This document shows, one piece after another, positions 37,546 to 46,999 of a DNA stretch of 64,000 bases. The first letter of the stretch is position 1. Each line of letters opens with the position of its first letter. The notes under the pieces were generated by a model. It was given only the letters and a program-made list of their open reading frames with translations, was not told where the DNA came from and did not search any database. Made by a program: the position numbers and the translations under genes. Source of the DNA: Spirodela intermedia. Its lineage: Eukaryota > Streptophyta > Magnoliopsida > Alismatales > Araceae. The stretch covers positions 3,110,759-3,174,758 of the forward strand of contig LR746266.1 in NCBI GenBank assembly GCA_902729315.2, written 5' to 3'.

Positions 37546-38718
37546 TCAGCCCTCCTTCCTCTGGCTCGCTTTCAACCGAACTGGTCTCCCCATCAGCTCC
37601 TGCAATAAAAGTCAAACGGATCAAAAACTACAGAACCTTGATCACATGTTTCTTGATCATTAAAAATCGACGGATTGAGCCCCAAGATCCCCCATTTTTC
37701 CACTATAAGTAATTATCCTATTTGAAGAAAATAGGCATATTTTAAAATCATTTAATGAAAGAACCGCATATTCTATGTTCTGATTATTCTTTCACTTGCA
37801 ACACATCAATCAATTTTTTTTTTTGAATCACAATAAGATTTTTTTTAAGCTCCAAAATCGCCCATTTTTACCTCCATAAGTAATTATCCTGTTTGAGGAA
37901 AAAAGGCATATATTCTGACTATTCATTCGCTTGCAACAAAATCAACCAATTTTTTTTATTTTTTTATTTCAAGAAAACAAAGATTTATCCATTTGAGGAA
38001 ATAAAAGGGAGGGATCAAGGGAGTTCAAGGCCAGAGGATCTACCTTCCCGTCCAATTCAGATATGGCAGCCTCCATTTCCTCCTCTGTGGCGAATGAGAC
38101 GAACCCATACCCAGCTGCCCGCCCTGTGGGCGTGTCGAAGACGACCCTCACTGAGACCGGCTTGAAGCTCCCCGCAAAGAACTCCCTGAGATTGTTTGAT
38201 CTCGCCTTCCATGCGAGATTGGAGACGTAGATCTTGTGCCGTGACTCCATGGTGGCGCCAGCTGGATGAGGCGGTTTCTTCATGCTCTTTGCGAATTCTA
38301 CTCTGATTATTCTTTCTTGCAGCTCCTGAAAAGCCCAGAATAATATAAGCAGTGAAATTATGTTAATTAAAAGAAAAAACATTCTATGTTTAGCCGGAGT
38401 TTTTTTTTTCTCTCCAAAATTGGCCTTAAAAAATAAGCCAGTGAAGAATAATGGGTCGGATGCCTGGGACCCATTTTATCTCCCACGTGGCAGTCATATC
38501 CTTCCCTCTCTCACTTCAGGGGGTTGGGCCAGGGCGGGCTCCAGGAGGTCAGGGCCGAAATCCAAGGCCTGTGCCCAGCCCATTAATATCCCGATTATTT
38601 CCACATCTATCTAGTGAATTTAGTGGCAGAGAAGACTATTCTTGAGAAAATATTGGTAACTAGCATAGAAGTCTAAGCCCAATTTTCCTCATCATTCATT
38701 ATGCCAACCTGAAGTCCA

Positions 38719-38766
<48 letters not shown>

Positions 38767-40170
38767 GCCATGAAGGGCATCATCTCAAAATTTTGGTACC
38801 ATTTTGTTCCCATTGGAGTGAAGAAAATTTTCTCTAGAATGTCAATCATAACAAAATATCCATATTTAGAAAACGGAAGTAGCTGAAATAGGAATGCCAT
38901 CGCTGACAATGGGATAATATCTATCGATAAAATATACATGTGAGCTTCGGACAAAAGTGATGGGACTAATGAGCTGCTGCTAAAAAGAGTTCCCCAAAGT
39001 TAGCATATTCACACCTAATTTGTGGTTCTTCAGGGATTGGAGAGGTGTTCTTTTCTATTTTTAAATTGACGGGACAGTCTGAACTCATGTTTTCTCCGTC
39101 AGGATCCCCATGTAACACATTTTTATGCAAAAAATAATCCTAAAACATATTCTGGGCCGTCTATATAGATAGAAAAAGTGAAAAGATTGCAAGATGAATT
39201 TAGATAATTGAGGAAAATGAACCGCCCCTTTTCTAAGAATTTATTTGGGTGAACAGTTTCTATAATCTCCAAGTGATTGATGTTCTACTTCTTCAGTTTT
39301 GGATCCTTTCAAGATTACATTCTCCCGAGCTTATCCTTCAGTAACATGGGCCACTAAAACAACATTATTTATCATAAATCAAGAAAAAAAAGCACATAAT
39401 TCATCATTTCGTTGATCAATGTTGGATCAAATAGAGGTAAATTCAGTCAATATTTCTGGAAAAATGAAGGTTTATTCCATGCATCTGAGGGAAGCCACAT
39501 TCAGAAGCATTGATTGATCTCGTGTTGAAATTTGGGAAAGAGAAAGCTTACATAGGAGTCGAATTTCTCGATGACAGCCCGGGCCTCCTCCGCCGAGTTC
39601 ATGGTGATGAACGCAAAACCTCTACCCTTTCCTCCCTTCTGCTTGATGATCTGAAATTGCCAGCAGAAGAAACGACGATGTGGAAGATGAATAGATCTCG
39701 TCGATACGATGACAAACAAACACAGCGAGAGAGAGAGCAACCTCGACGTCCTTGACGGTGCCGCACTGGCCAAAAAGGTCTCTCATCTCTGGTGCGGTGA
39801 AGTTCCACGGCAAGTTGACCACGTACAGCTTCCGCCGCTTATCATCCTCCTCTCCCTCCTCCGCCTCAGCTTCCCCCCCTCCGTCCACCGCCGCCGTCGC
39901 CTCCACCGATTCCTCCTCCTCCACCTCCTCCAAGGCGACCTCGCTTCCCTCCACCGCCAAGCACAGCTGCTCCGACAACCTCCTCCTCCGGCCGCCGCAG
40001 CGCAGAGACAGCCAACAAGAGATCTGCGAATAACCGATGGAGTAGAAATCCCTACACAGAGGACGAGCATAACCGGAGACGCAGAGCCTGAAACTCCCCG
40101 CCAGCGGCACCGCCGCCGTCGAGGCATGGGACGATAGAAGCGCCGCCGTGGTCGTCGCCGGCAACGCCAT
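37546..40170 (-). CDS. Chloroplast RNA-binding protein with two RRM domains (cpRNP-like)
   Basis: Four exons on the minus strand: 39742-40170, 39552-39650, 38044-38325 and 37546-37599. All are in frame with GT-AG borders, giving 287 residues. The N-terminal 60 or so residues (MALPATTTAALLSSHAS..., Ser/Ala/Arg-rich) look like a plastid transit peptide. An acidic stretch follows (about 74-110), as in cpRNPs. RRM1 has RNP2 LYVVNL (115-120) and RNP1 KGRGFAFI (151-158). RRM2 has KIYVSNL (207-213) and RNP1 near AAGYGFVSF (246-254). The tail ends ELMGRPVRLKASQRKEG. The KIYVSNLAWKARS block is closest, from memory, to the At4g09040/At1g01080 group. Such proteins stabilise and help edit or process chloroplast RNAs. 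Intron 2 (38326-39551) carries a (GA)n at 38720-38762. The 5' region faces the MYC2-like gene, 929 bp away. Confidence 0.9.
38720..38762. repeat. (GA)n microsatellite in RRM-gene intron
   Basis: About 21 GA units lie in the middle intron of the chloroplast RRM gene, outside any exon. Confidence 0.9.
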
Positions 40171-40337
40171 TCCTCCGAGCTCCCAACTCGGATGAGGAGC
40201 GGTGGAAAGAAAAACCCCACCCTCCCATCAGACTTCTTCTTGTGGATAAGGTGGGCCAATCTGACCAGTCGGCCCATTTAATAGGGTGAGGTAACCTGGC
40301 CCAGATGGACCTATCTCTCTCCCTCCTTTCGGCCCAC

Positions 40338-40343
40338 TATATA
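40338..40343 (-). promoter_or_regulatory. Candidate TATA box of the chloroplast RRM gene
   Basis: GTATATAG reads on the minus strand about 170 bp upstream of the RRM start codon at 40170. Motif and spacing are consistent with a core promoter, but there is no other support. Confidence 0.35.
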
Positions 40344-40433
40344 CAAAGGAGAAGACGGGGATTTATTTTTTAATAATTTATTATTACCCGGGTTAATAAG
40401 CATTGTTAGGAAATTATTATTAGTACATCGAGG

Positions 40434-40655
40434 ATAGAGAGAGAGCGAGAGAGAGAGAGAGCGAGAGAGAGACAGGGGGGGAGAGAGAGAGTGTACCGGC
40501 GACAGGCAAAGTCTGCTACAGTATGGGTGGGCCACAACGGAGTAGGGAGGGAGAGAGGGAGAGAGGGGGAGAGTGTACCGGCGACAGGCAACGTCTGCTG
40601 CTATGGTGCTATGGGGTGGGCCACAACGGAGTAACGAGAGAGAGAGAGGGGAGGA
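40434..40655 (+). repeat. GA-rich tract and 82-bp direct duplication upstream of the MYC2-like gene
   Basis: A GA/GCGA tract (40434-40492) leads into two copies of 'gtgtaccggcgacaggcaa(a/c)gtctgct' and 'gggtgggccacaacggagta', each followed by more GA. The copies start at 40491 and 40573, an 82-bp period. They lie 450-610 bp upstream of the MYC2-like ATG and 320-485 bp upstream of the divergent RRM gene. Confidence 0.85.
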
Positions 40656-40677
40656 GTCAAAGAGTATCTAGGACGAC

Positions 40678-40683
40678 CACGTG
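40678..40683. promoter_or_regulatory. G-box upstream of the MYC2-like gene
   Basis: CCACGTGT lies 417 bp upstream of the MYC2-like start codon, and a CATGTG E-box variant is at about 40719. MYC2 itself binds CACGTG, so a self-regulatory site is plausible. This is inference from the motif and known MYC2 specificity. Confidence 0.4.
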
Positions 40684-41099
40684 TCTAAAGATAAAGGTAG
40701 TGCGGACTGAGACGAAACATGTGGAAAAGGCAGGATAAGGAGGGTCGCTGTATGTCTCCCAGATCTAAAACGTGGGGAAATAGCTTTCGGGCCCCACAGT
40801 CAAAAAATCTACCTCGTGTTAATTCAGACAGGACGGAGTGACGTGCGCACGCTGGTGTCGCCCATCTCCGATTGGCGGCTGCGGCGGCGGCCTTTGGCCC
40901 TTCAGACTTATACGGGGGCTTGCCTTGTCCGAAATGAGCCCCAAATGACTCCCAAATTTTCCCCAAATTTAAGCCACATTAAATAATCCCTCACCCCTTC
41001 CTTTCTTCGCCCCGCCCCTCCCCGACCTCCATCCTCTTCCCCTCCTTCTCGCCGCTGCTGAATCGGGTGGTGGCGCCGCCGTAGCTGCTGCGTGGCCCA

Positions 41100-42818
41100 A
41101 TGAACCTGTGGAGCGACGACAACGGCTCGATGATGGAGGCCTTCATGGCCTCCTCCGATCTGTGGGGGGCCTCCTCCTCCTCTGCGGCGGTGCAGCCGGT
41201 TCCCTCCTCCGCCGCCGCCGCGAGCTTCAACCAGGAGACGCTTCAGCACCGGTTGCAGACCTTGATCGAAGGGGCGAGGGAGAGCTGGACCTACGCCATC
41301 TTCTGGCAGTCCTCCGATGACGACGGAAGCTCCGTCCTCGCCTGGGGTGACGGCTACTACAAGGGTAGCGGCGGCGAGGAGGAGAAGAGGAAGCTGCCCG
41401 CCGCCAGCAACGGCGGGGCCGCCGAGCAGGAGCACCGGAAGAGGGTTCTCCGGGAACTCAACTCCCTCATCGCCGGCGCACCCGTCGCCGTCGACGACGC
41501 CGTCGACGAGGAAGTCACCGACACCGAGTGGTTCTTCCTCGTCTCCATGACGCAGAGCTTCTTCAACGGCGCCGACCTTCCCGGCCACGTCTTCATCACC
41601 GGCGCCGCCGCCTGGCTTGCCGGCGCTTCCCGCGTCACCGGCGGCGCCGCCGCCTCCTATGAGCGGGTCCGCCAGGCGTTGACCTTCGGCATCCAGACCA
41701 TAGTCTGCGCCCCTGTCGCCGGCGGCGTCGTCGAGTTCGGCTCCACCGACCTCATCTACCAGAACCCCAATATCATGGATAAGGTCCGCTTCCTCTTCAA
41801 CCATGGTGGTGGCGGCGCTGCCACCACCACCACCACCACCACCACCACCACCACCACCTCGTGGATGCACGACCCTTCCACCGTCACCGCCGATCACGGC
41901 GACAGCGACCCCTCCGCTCTCTGGATCTCGGAACCTGCCGGCGGCGACGGCAAGGACGCCGCCTTCCCCTTCCCGGCTCCGCTGCCGAAGGAGCTCAGGT
42001 TCTCCGACGAGCTCTGTAATCTGCCCTCCGGCGAGCTCCTCAACTTCGGGGACGAGAAGAAGACCCAGAGGGCGGCGGCAGCGGCGGCGGCGCCGGTCTC
42101 CTTCTCCTCCGCCGTCCTCCTCCCCTCCGGCGACTCCGACGACGAGGACTTGGAGGCGTCGATCCGGGAGGCGGAGAGCCGGCCGGCGGCGCCGCAGCCG
42201 CTGCCGGAGGCGGAGCGCCGCCCGAAGAAGCGCGGGCGCAAACCGGCCAACGGCAGGGAGGAGCCCCTCAATCATGTCGAAGCCGAGCGTCAACGGAGAG
42301 AGAAGCTCAACCAGCGCTTCTACTCCCTCCGAGCGGTGGTCCCCAACGTGTCCAAGATGGACAAGGCCTCCCTGCTCGGAGACGCCGTCGCCTACATCAA
42401 CGAGCTCCGATCGAAGTTGCAGGCGCTCGAATCCGACGCCATCTCCATGAACGCCCAGCTGGAAGCCCTGAGGAACAGGGACTCCCCTGCCCGGAGCTCC
42501 GCCTCCGTCTCCTTCTCCAGCACCGGCGGCGGCGCAGCGGCGGCGGCGCCGGGTTGCAGCGGCGTGGAAGTGGACGTGAAGATCATGGGGAAGGAGACGA
42601 TGATCCGGGTCCAGTCCGGGAGGGCCAACCATCCCGCCGCCAGGCTCCTGGTGGCGCTCATGGAGATGGATCTCGAGGTGGTCTACGCCAGTGTCTCCGT
42701 GGTCAACGACCTCATGATCCAGCAGGCCACCATCACCATGCCCATGCGGGTCTACTCCAACGAGCAGCTCAGCGCCGCCCTCCAAGCCCGCATCTCCGGC
42801 ACCCGCCGCCCTCGTTAG
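41100..42818 (+). CDS. MYC2: MYC2-like bHLH transcription factor (jasmonate signalling)
   Basis: Intronless, 572 residues. It begins [16 protein letters not shown], as MYC2/3/4 orthologues in monocots do. The N-terminal JAZ-interacting and transactivation region (about 45-235) includes [36 protein letters not shown] and [12 protein letters not shown]. The bHLH domain (about 386-437) has [17 protein letters not shown] with the DNA-contacting H392, E396 and R400 pattern and then [15 protein letters not shown]. An ACT-like dimerisation region lies at about 489-560. MYC2 activates jasmonate-response genes by binding G-boxes and is held off by JAZ repressors. A (ACC)12 microsatellite at 41823-41858 encodes 12 Thr (242-253) after the JID/TAD region. 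Ala-rich tracts come from GCG/GCC runs. The length is slightly short for the family, which is usually 600-700 residues. Confidence 0.95.
   Translation: MNLWSDDNGSMMEAFMASSDLWGASSSSAAVQPVPSSAAAASFNQETLQHRLQTLIEGARESWTYAIFWQSSDDDGSSVLAWGDGYYKGSGGEEEKRKLPAASNGGAAEQEHRKRVLRELNSLIAGAPVAVDDAVDEEVTDTEWFFLVSMTQSFFNGADLPGHVFITGAAAWLAGASRVTGGAAASYERVRQALTFGIQTIVCAPVAGGVVEFGSTDLIYQNPNIMDKVRFLFNHGGGGAATTTTTTTTTTTTSWMHDPSTVTADHGDSDPSALWISEPAGGDGKDAAFPFPAPLPKELRFSDELCNLPSGELLNFGDEKKTQRAAAAAAAPVSFSSAVLLPSGDSDDEDLEASIREAESRPAAPQPLPEAERRPKKRGRKPANGREEPLNHVEAERQRREKLNQRFYSLRAVVPNVSKMDKASLLGDAVAYINELRSKLQALESDAISMNAQLEALRNRDSPARSSASVSFSSTGGGAAAAAPGCSGVEVDVKIMGKETMIRVQSGRANHPAARLLVALMEMDLEVVYASVSVVNDLMIQQATITMPMRVYSNEQLSAALQARISGTRRPR
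41823..41858 (+). repeat. (ACC)12 coding microsatellite in the MYC2-like gene
   Basis: Twelve uninterrupted ACC codons give polythreonine at residues 242-253, between the transactivation region and the bHLH domain. Pure codon use shows recent slippage. Length variation would stay in frame. Confidence 0.95.
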
Positions 42819-43179
42819 AAACCTCTCAGCGGCGGCGGCACCGCCGTCTCTCTCTCCCTCTCTCTCTCTTGCTTCGTCGTGTACATACATGTCTACGTAG
42901 TATCTCTCTTTCTCTCTCTCGCTACTGGTTTTTGGGTGTTCTTTACTCAGAAGACTGTCCCGTTTTGTCTCCTGTTGCCCGCCCCTTGCCATAATTTTAA
43001 TCCCACATCGTTTAATAATTAAATCTTCCTCGTAGACGACGCTATATAGTTGAACCCTCGCCACCGTCATCTGTACGATATTGTTATGTAATCACTGATT
43101 GCGGAAGATTCTTGATAAAAAAGAGAGGATTGTCTACAAGTCACTGCCGAATTGGGGCAGGTTCTTTGGCGTGCATCGA

Positions 43180-43997
43180 TCCCCCAAGTTTCATTCCTGT
43201 TGCTCACTGCTCCTTACATGCTATGCTGCTCGCAGTATGTACGATTCGTGATTGTGATCCTCGGAGCCGGATCTTCGCCGGTTACTACTGATTATAGTGT
43301 TGTTGTTATTTTCTGAATTTTATGCGTAGATCTCATCAGATCCATCCATTACATTATCCCTTCCGAGTCGGTAATGTCCATGATTTCATGATCCCTCGAG
43401 TTTCATTCCTGTTGCTTACCACTCGTTACATTCTATGCCGCTCACAGTATGTGCGATCCATGATTGTGATTTTCGGAGTCCGATCTCTGCTGGCTTCCAC
43501 TGATTATAGCGTCTATATTATTTCCTAGATTTATACGAAGATCTCATCAGATCCATCGATAATTACCTTGTCCCTTCCGAGCCGGTAACGTCCATAATTT
43601 CACGATCCCCCAATTTTCATTCCTGTCGCTTACTACTCTTAACATGCTATGCTGCTAACAGTATGTGCGATCCGTGATTGTGATTCTCGGAGGTCCGATC
43701 TCTGCCAGGCTACTACTGATCATAGCGTTTATACTATTTCCTGAAATTTATACGAAGATCTCATCGAATCCCTCCGTAATTACCTTATCCATTCCTGCTG
43801 CTTGCTACTCTTCACATGCTATTCTGCTCGCAGTATGTGCGATCCGTGATTGTGATACTCGGAGTCAGATCTCTGCCGGCTACCACTCATTACAGCTTTT
43901 ATATTATTTCCTGACTTTTACACGAAGACCTCATCAGATCCATCGATAATATAGTTATCCCTTCCGGGTCGGTAATGTACATAATTTCAAGATTCTG
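43180..43997. repeat. 212-bp tandem repeat, four units, downstream of the MYC2-like gene
   Basis: 'tcattcctgt(t)gctt' starts units at about 43191, 43403 and 43617, and 'cattcctgctgctt' starts a fourth at about 43790. Spacings are 212, 214 and 173; the last junction has lost about 40 bp. Every unit contains 'cagtatgtgcgatccgtgattgtgat', a 'cggag(t)ccgatctctgcc' block, 'tatattatttcctga' and 'gaagatctcatcagatcc'. Units are about 85-90% alike by eye. The array begins about 360 bp after the stop codon. Confidence 0.93.
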
Positions 43998-44202
43998 TAA
44001 TATCGTCTGAGAAAGGGGTGGGTGGATGGGGCCCCGGCCTTTGTAGCGTAGGGTAATGGACAGGCAGCGGACTGCGATCCCTTTATGCCGCTGGGAAAAA
44101 GTCTTCATCCGAGGGTATACGACCGCCATCTGAGACTGTCGGAAAATACTCAAAAAATACGCCATCATGCCCCACAGTTTAGTCTGCATATTATTTTTAC
44201 TC

Positions 44203-44207
<5 letters not shown>

Positions 44208-44240
<33 letters not shown>
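44208..44240. repeat. (GA)n microsatellite
   Basis: About 16 GA units lie 410 bp upstream of the TATA box of the small gene at 44771. The surrounding 44000-44640 stretch shows no convincing gene. Confidence 0.9.
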
Positions 44241-44244
<4 letters not shown>

Positions 44245-44647
44245 TGAGCTTTACTGCCGGCTCCTCCAATCATATATGCATGAGGAGAGAGAGACAGAGG
44301 GATATGAAGAGTCATCGGCCACACGATCAAATGTATGGTCAGGGGAGTGGTCAAGGGCGGCGGCTGGTGAGGATTAGAAACCCTAAAATTGCTTGCCTGC
44401 TGCACAGAGGAAGGAGTAAAACCCCGCATGATTCCAACGAGTAGCCGTACACATAGTTCTGTCCACTAGCCAGCCCCTTGGGCCCACTGAAGAGGAAAAA
44501 TCCAACGAACTTCAGGTGAGCGGGGCTCTTATTTTGGCTGCGGTCGCAGGACTCCCTCTTCTCCAAAATAGCTCCCCCTCCCCCCAACCTGTCGGTCCGG
44601 AGTGATCTCCAATCTTCGCCGTCCGATTTCCTGATCCGCTGGATTTC

Positions 44648-44655
44648 TATAAATA
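44648..44655 (+). promoter_or_regulatory. TATA box of the small repeat-containing gene
   Basis: TATAAATA lies 123 bp upstream of the ATG at 44771 and predicts a start of transcription near 44680. A CT-rich leader (44690-44740) follows. This supports the ATG at 44771 over the in-frame ATG at 44666, which would be at or before the transcript start. Confidence 0.6.
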
Positions 44656-44770
44656 CATCCATCCGTTGAAGGTCATAAATTTCGCCTCCCCTTCTCCCTC
44701 TCTCCCGCTCTCTCTATCTCCTAACTTTCTCTCTCTGAAAAGTTCTTCCTTCAGGAGGAGGAAGGAGGCG

Positions 44771-45172
44771 ATGAGCTTGGCGTGCTGTTGCCTGCGGAGC
44801 GAGGCGGCGGAGGGGAGGCGGCGGTCGACCGTTCCGGGGCCGGAGTGGCTGATAGACCGCCGCGCTGGCGAAGACGGCGGCGGAGAAGCGCCGCCGCATG
44901 AGCCACCGGGGGGGAAGGGCCACCGGCGGCGGGCGACCGTTGTGGCGGCGGAGTGGGTGATAGACCGCGCCGCTGGCGAGGAGGAGGACAGCGGCGGCGG
45001 AGGAGGAGAAACGGCACCGAATGAGGCACCGGCGGGGAAGGGCCACCGACGGCGGGCGACCGTTGCGGCGGCGCCGCAGGTGGCGGAGCCGCGGCTGGCC
45101 CGGTCGGGGGGGATGCGGAGGGACTGGAGCTTCGAGAACCTCCGGCAGAGAACCTACGACATCTTCTACTGA
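44771..45172 (+). CDS. Small uncharacterised plant protein with internal tandem repeats
   Basis: Intronless, 133 residues, very GC-rich. It starts MSLACCCLRS; the Cys cluster right after the start could be lipidated, but that is speculation. Two repeats of 36-41 residues follow. Each has (A/P)EW(L/V)IDR, AGE, a Gly/Glu-rich stretch and GGKGHRRR or AGKGHRRR, then (A/S)TV; a third partial copy begins RRRATVAAAPQ. The tail RSGGMRRDWSFENLRQRTYDIFY looks like a conserved, non-repetitive motif. I do not recognise a characterised family. A good TATA box, the CT-rich leader and the protein-like tail support a real gene. There is no signal peptide or membrane segment. Confidence 0.6.
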   Translation: MSLACCCLRSEAAEGRRRSTVPGPEWLIDRRAGEDGGGEAPPHEPPGGKGHRRRATVVAAEWVIDRAAGEEEDSGGGGGETAPNEAPAGKGHRRRATVAAAPQVAEPRLARSGGMRRDWSFENLRQRTYDIFY

Positions 45173-45179
45173 TTAATTA

Positions 45180-45633
45180 TTGATATTAATATACTGATTA
45201 ATTAATTGATTAAATCGCACACACCACTTTCGACACGTGGGTGGGAAGTAGAACCGCCATCGCACCCTCCCTTCGATCCCAGGCCATTAATCGTGACCCG
45301 AATATATATATTTTATTAACGTCAGAAAGAGGCCAAGGCTAGTATTATTCTTATTTTTTATTCAGTTTCCTTTTTGCCCGCCGGTGAATAAAAAATTTGG
45401 GATGGTGGGTTTTGGAAAGATGAATGAGGGTGGCAGAGTGGGCGTAATGACACAATTGCCCTCATCCTCACACGCTGGAATAATATCATTTCAGCACAAT
45501 AAGAGAATGGCCCAATAACAGGATTGGCCCAATAATAGAAGTGGCCTAATACTGTGCCCATTTAAGGGACCTGCACAGCCCATTAATGCTCTCTCTCTCA
45601 CCGCCGACGGCGGCGGCGTCACCTGACGATATC

Positions 45634-45673
<40 letters not shown>

Positions 45674-46290
45674 GTTATCGTGCGGTTGGCCGACCAGTTC
45701 CGGATGGGGGCCGTCTGCTCGCCATTCGCCGGCAACCGAATCAACGGCCAACTCAGCCCCCCAATCTTCGGGGATATTATTTCTTGAATAGGAGTTTTCT
45801 ATGGTTATGACGTCATGGCAAAGGCCTTTGTCTTTGGAGGACGAAGCGGGAAAAGTCAACGGTCCTGATCTCTTCTCTTCCCTAAGACCCTTTTTCTAGA
45901 TATGCTCGCAGTACGGAGATCAGTGGACCACAAACCACCGGCATTGAAAAATGGGTGGCCACGAATTTTCCTGTCGAAAAACAGCGATATATTTTATAAA
46001 AAGAACATTATAGCCTCTAAATTGTTGGACGAAAAATCAAAGTAAATAGCAGAACGAATAACTTTGGTGCAAATTAACTTAAACTGATAATATGTGTTAG
46101 GTAAGTAATATATTTCATGATCCTAAATAAATCATCAGAATATATTCCTATTGAGGAATATTAAAAAGCTGTACCCATGTGATTAGATTGAGTACCCGTA
46201 AATATAAAAATACTAATTAATCTGTAAACATAATAAAACTTCTATCAAAATTTAGTATTTTAATTTCTACCTTGAAAGTAGATATAAATA
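45180..46290. other. Intergenic; (GA)n microsatellite, no firm gene
   Basis: A (GA)n lies at 45639-45672. A plus-strand frame after it (to 45795) reads RLADQFRMGAVCSPFAG and ends in a stop. It resembles nothing known to me and runs through the microsatellite, so it is not called. 45900-46290 is AT-rich. Confidence 0.5.
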
Positions 46291-46294
46291 CTCG

Positions 46295-46990
46295 TATAAT
46301 AATATGCCACATTTAAGATAGTTGTTCCCAATACCTCATACCATTTCCGTCAAATGACCCGGCCTCCCCTGGCTCTTCCACCATCCAGGCTCCCTTTCCT
46401 CCCTATGTGTTGCTCCCCCGGCACAGGCCTACCACGCTTCGTGCCTACGGCATTTTTGCTTAAATTATTTATTTCCTCGACTCAGAATACTCATATGGTA
46501 GTATCTTTAATAATATGACACATTTAAGGTAGTTGTTCCCAATAACTCATAAATTATTACTTTCCTAGATTTGAATACTCATATGATATTATATTTATTA
46601 ATATGCCACATTTAAAAACTCATAAACTTCCTTTATTCAAATACTCATATAATAATATCTTTAATAATATGACACATTTAAACACTCATAAATTATTACT
46701 TTTCTCTATTCAAATACTCATATGATAATATATGTAATAATATGCCACATTTAAAAACTCATAAATTATTACCTTCCTCTGTTCAAATACTCATATGATA
46801 ATATCTTTAATAGTGTGCCACATTTAAACACTCATAAAGTATTACATTCCTCTATTCAAATACTCATATTATAATATCTTTGATAGTATGCCACATTAAA
46901 AACTCATAAATTTTTACTTTCCTCTATTGAAATACTCATATGTAATAATATGCCAAATTTAAGGTAGTTGTTCCCCAAAACTCATAACTT
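46295..46990. repeat. AT-rich tandem array, about 73-bp unit, 7-8 copies
   Basis: 'aata(t/g)g(c/a)cacattta' recurs at about 46301, 46512, 46600, 46666, 46739, 46812, 46885 and 46948. Three consecutive spacings are 73 bp. Units carry 'aactcataaattatta', 'tttcctctattcaaatactcatatgataatat' and then the start word. The first unit is split from the rest by a GC-rich insert at about 46340-46450. The first two and last units also carry 'ggtagttgttccc'. Confidence 0.92.
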
Positions 46991-46999
46991 AAGAAGAAT

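Noticed and set aside
40908-43070. 720-codon minus-strand open frame over the MYC2-like gene
   Set aside because: It is the antisense shadow of a GC-rich gene. Composition is Gly/Val/Asp/Arg-rich with no domain, and the sense strand has a full MYC2-type protein.
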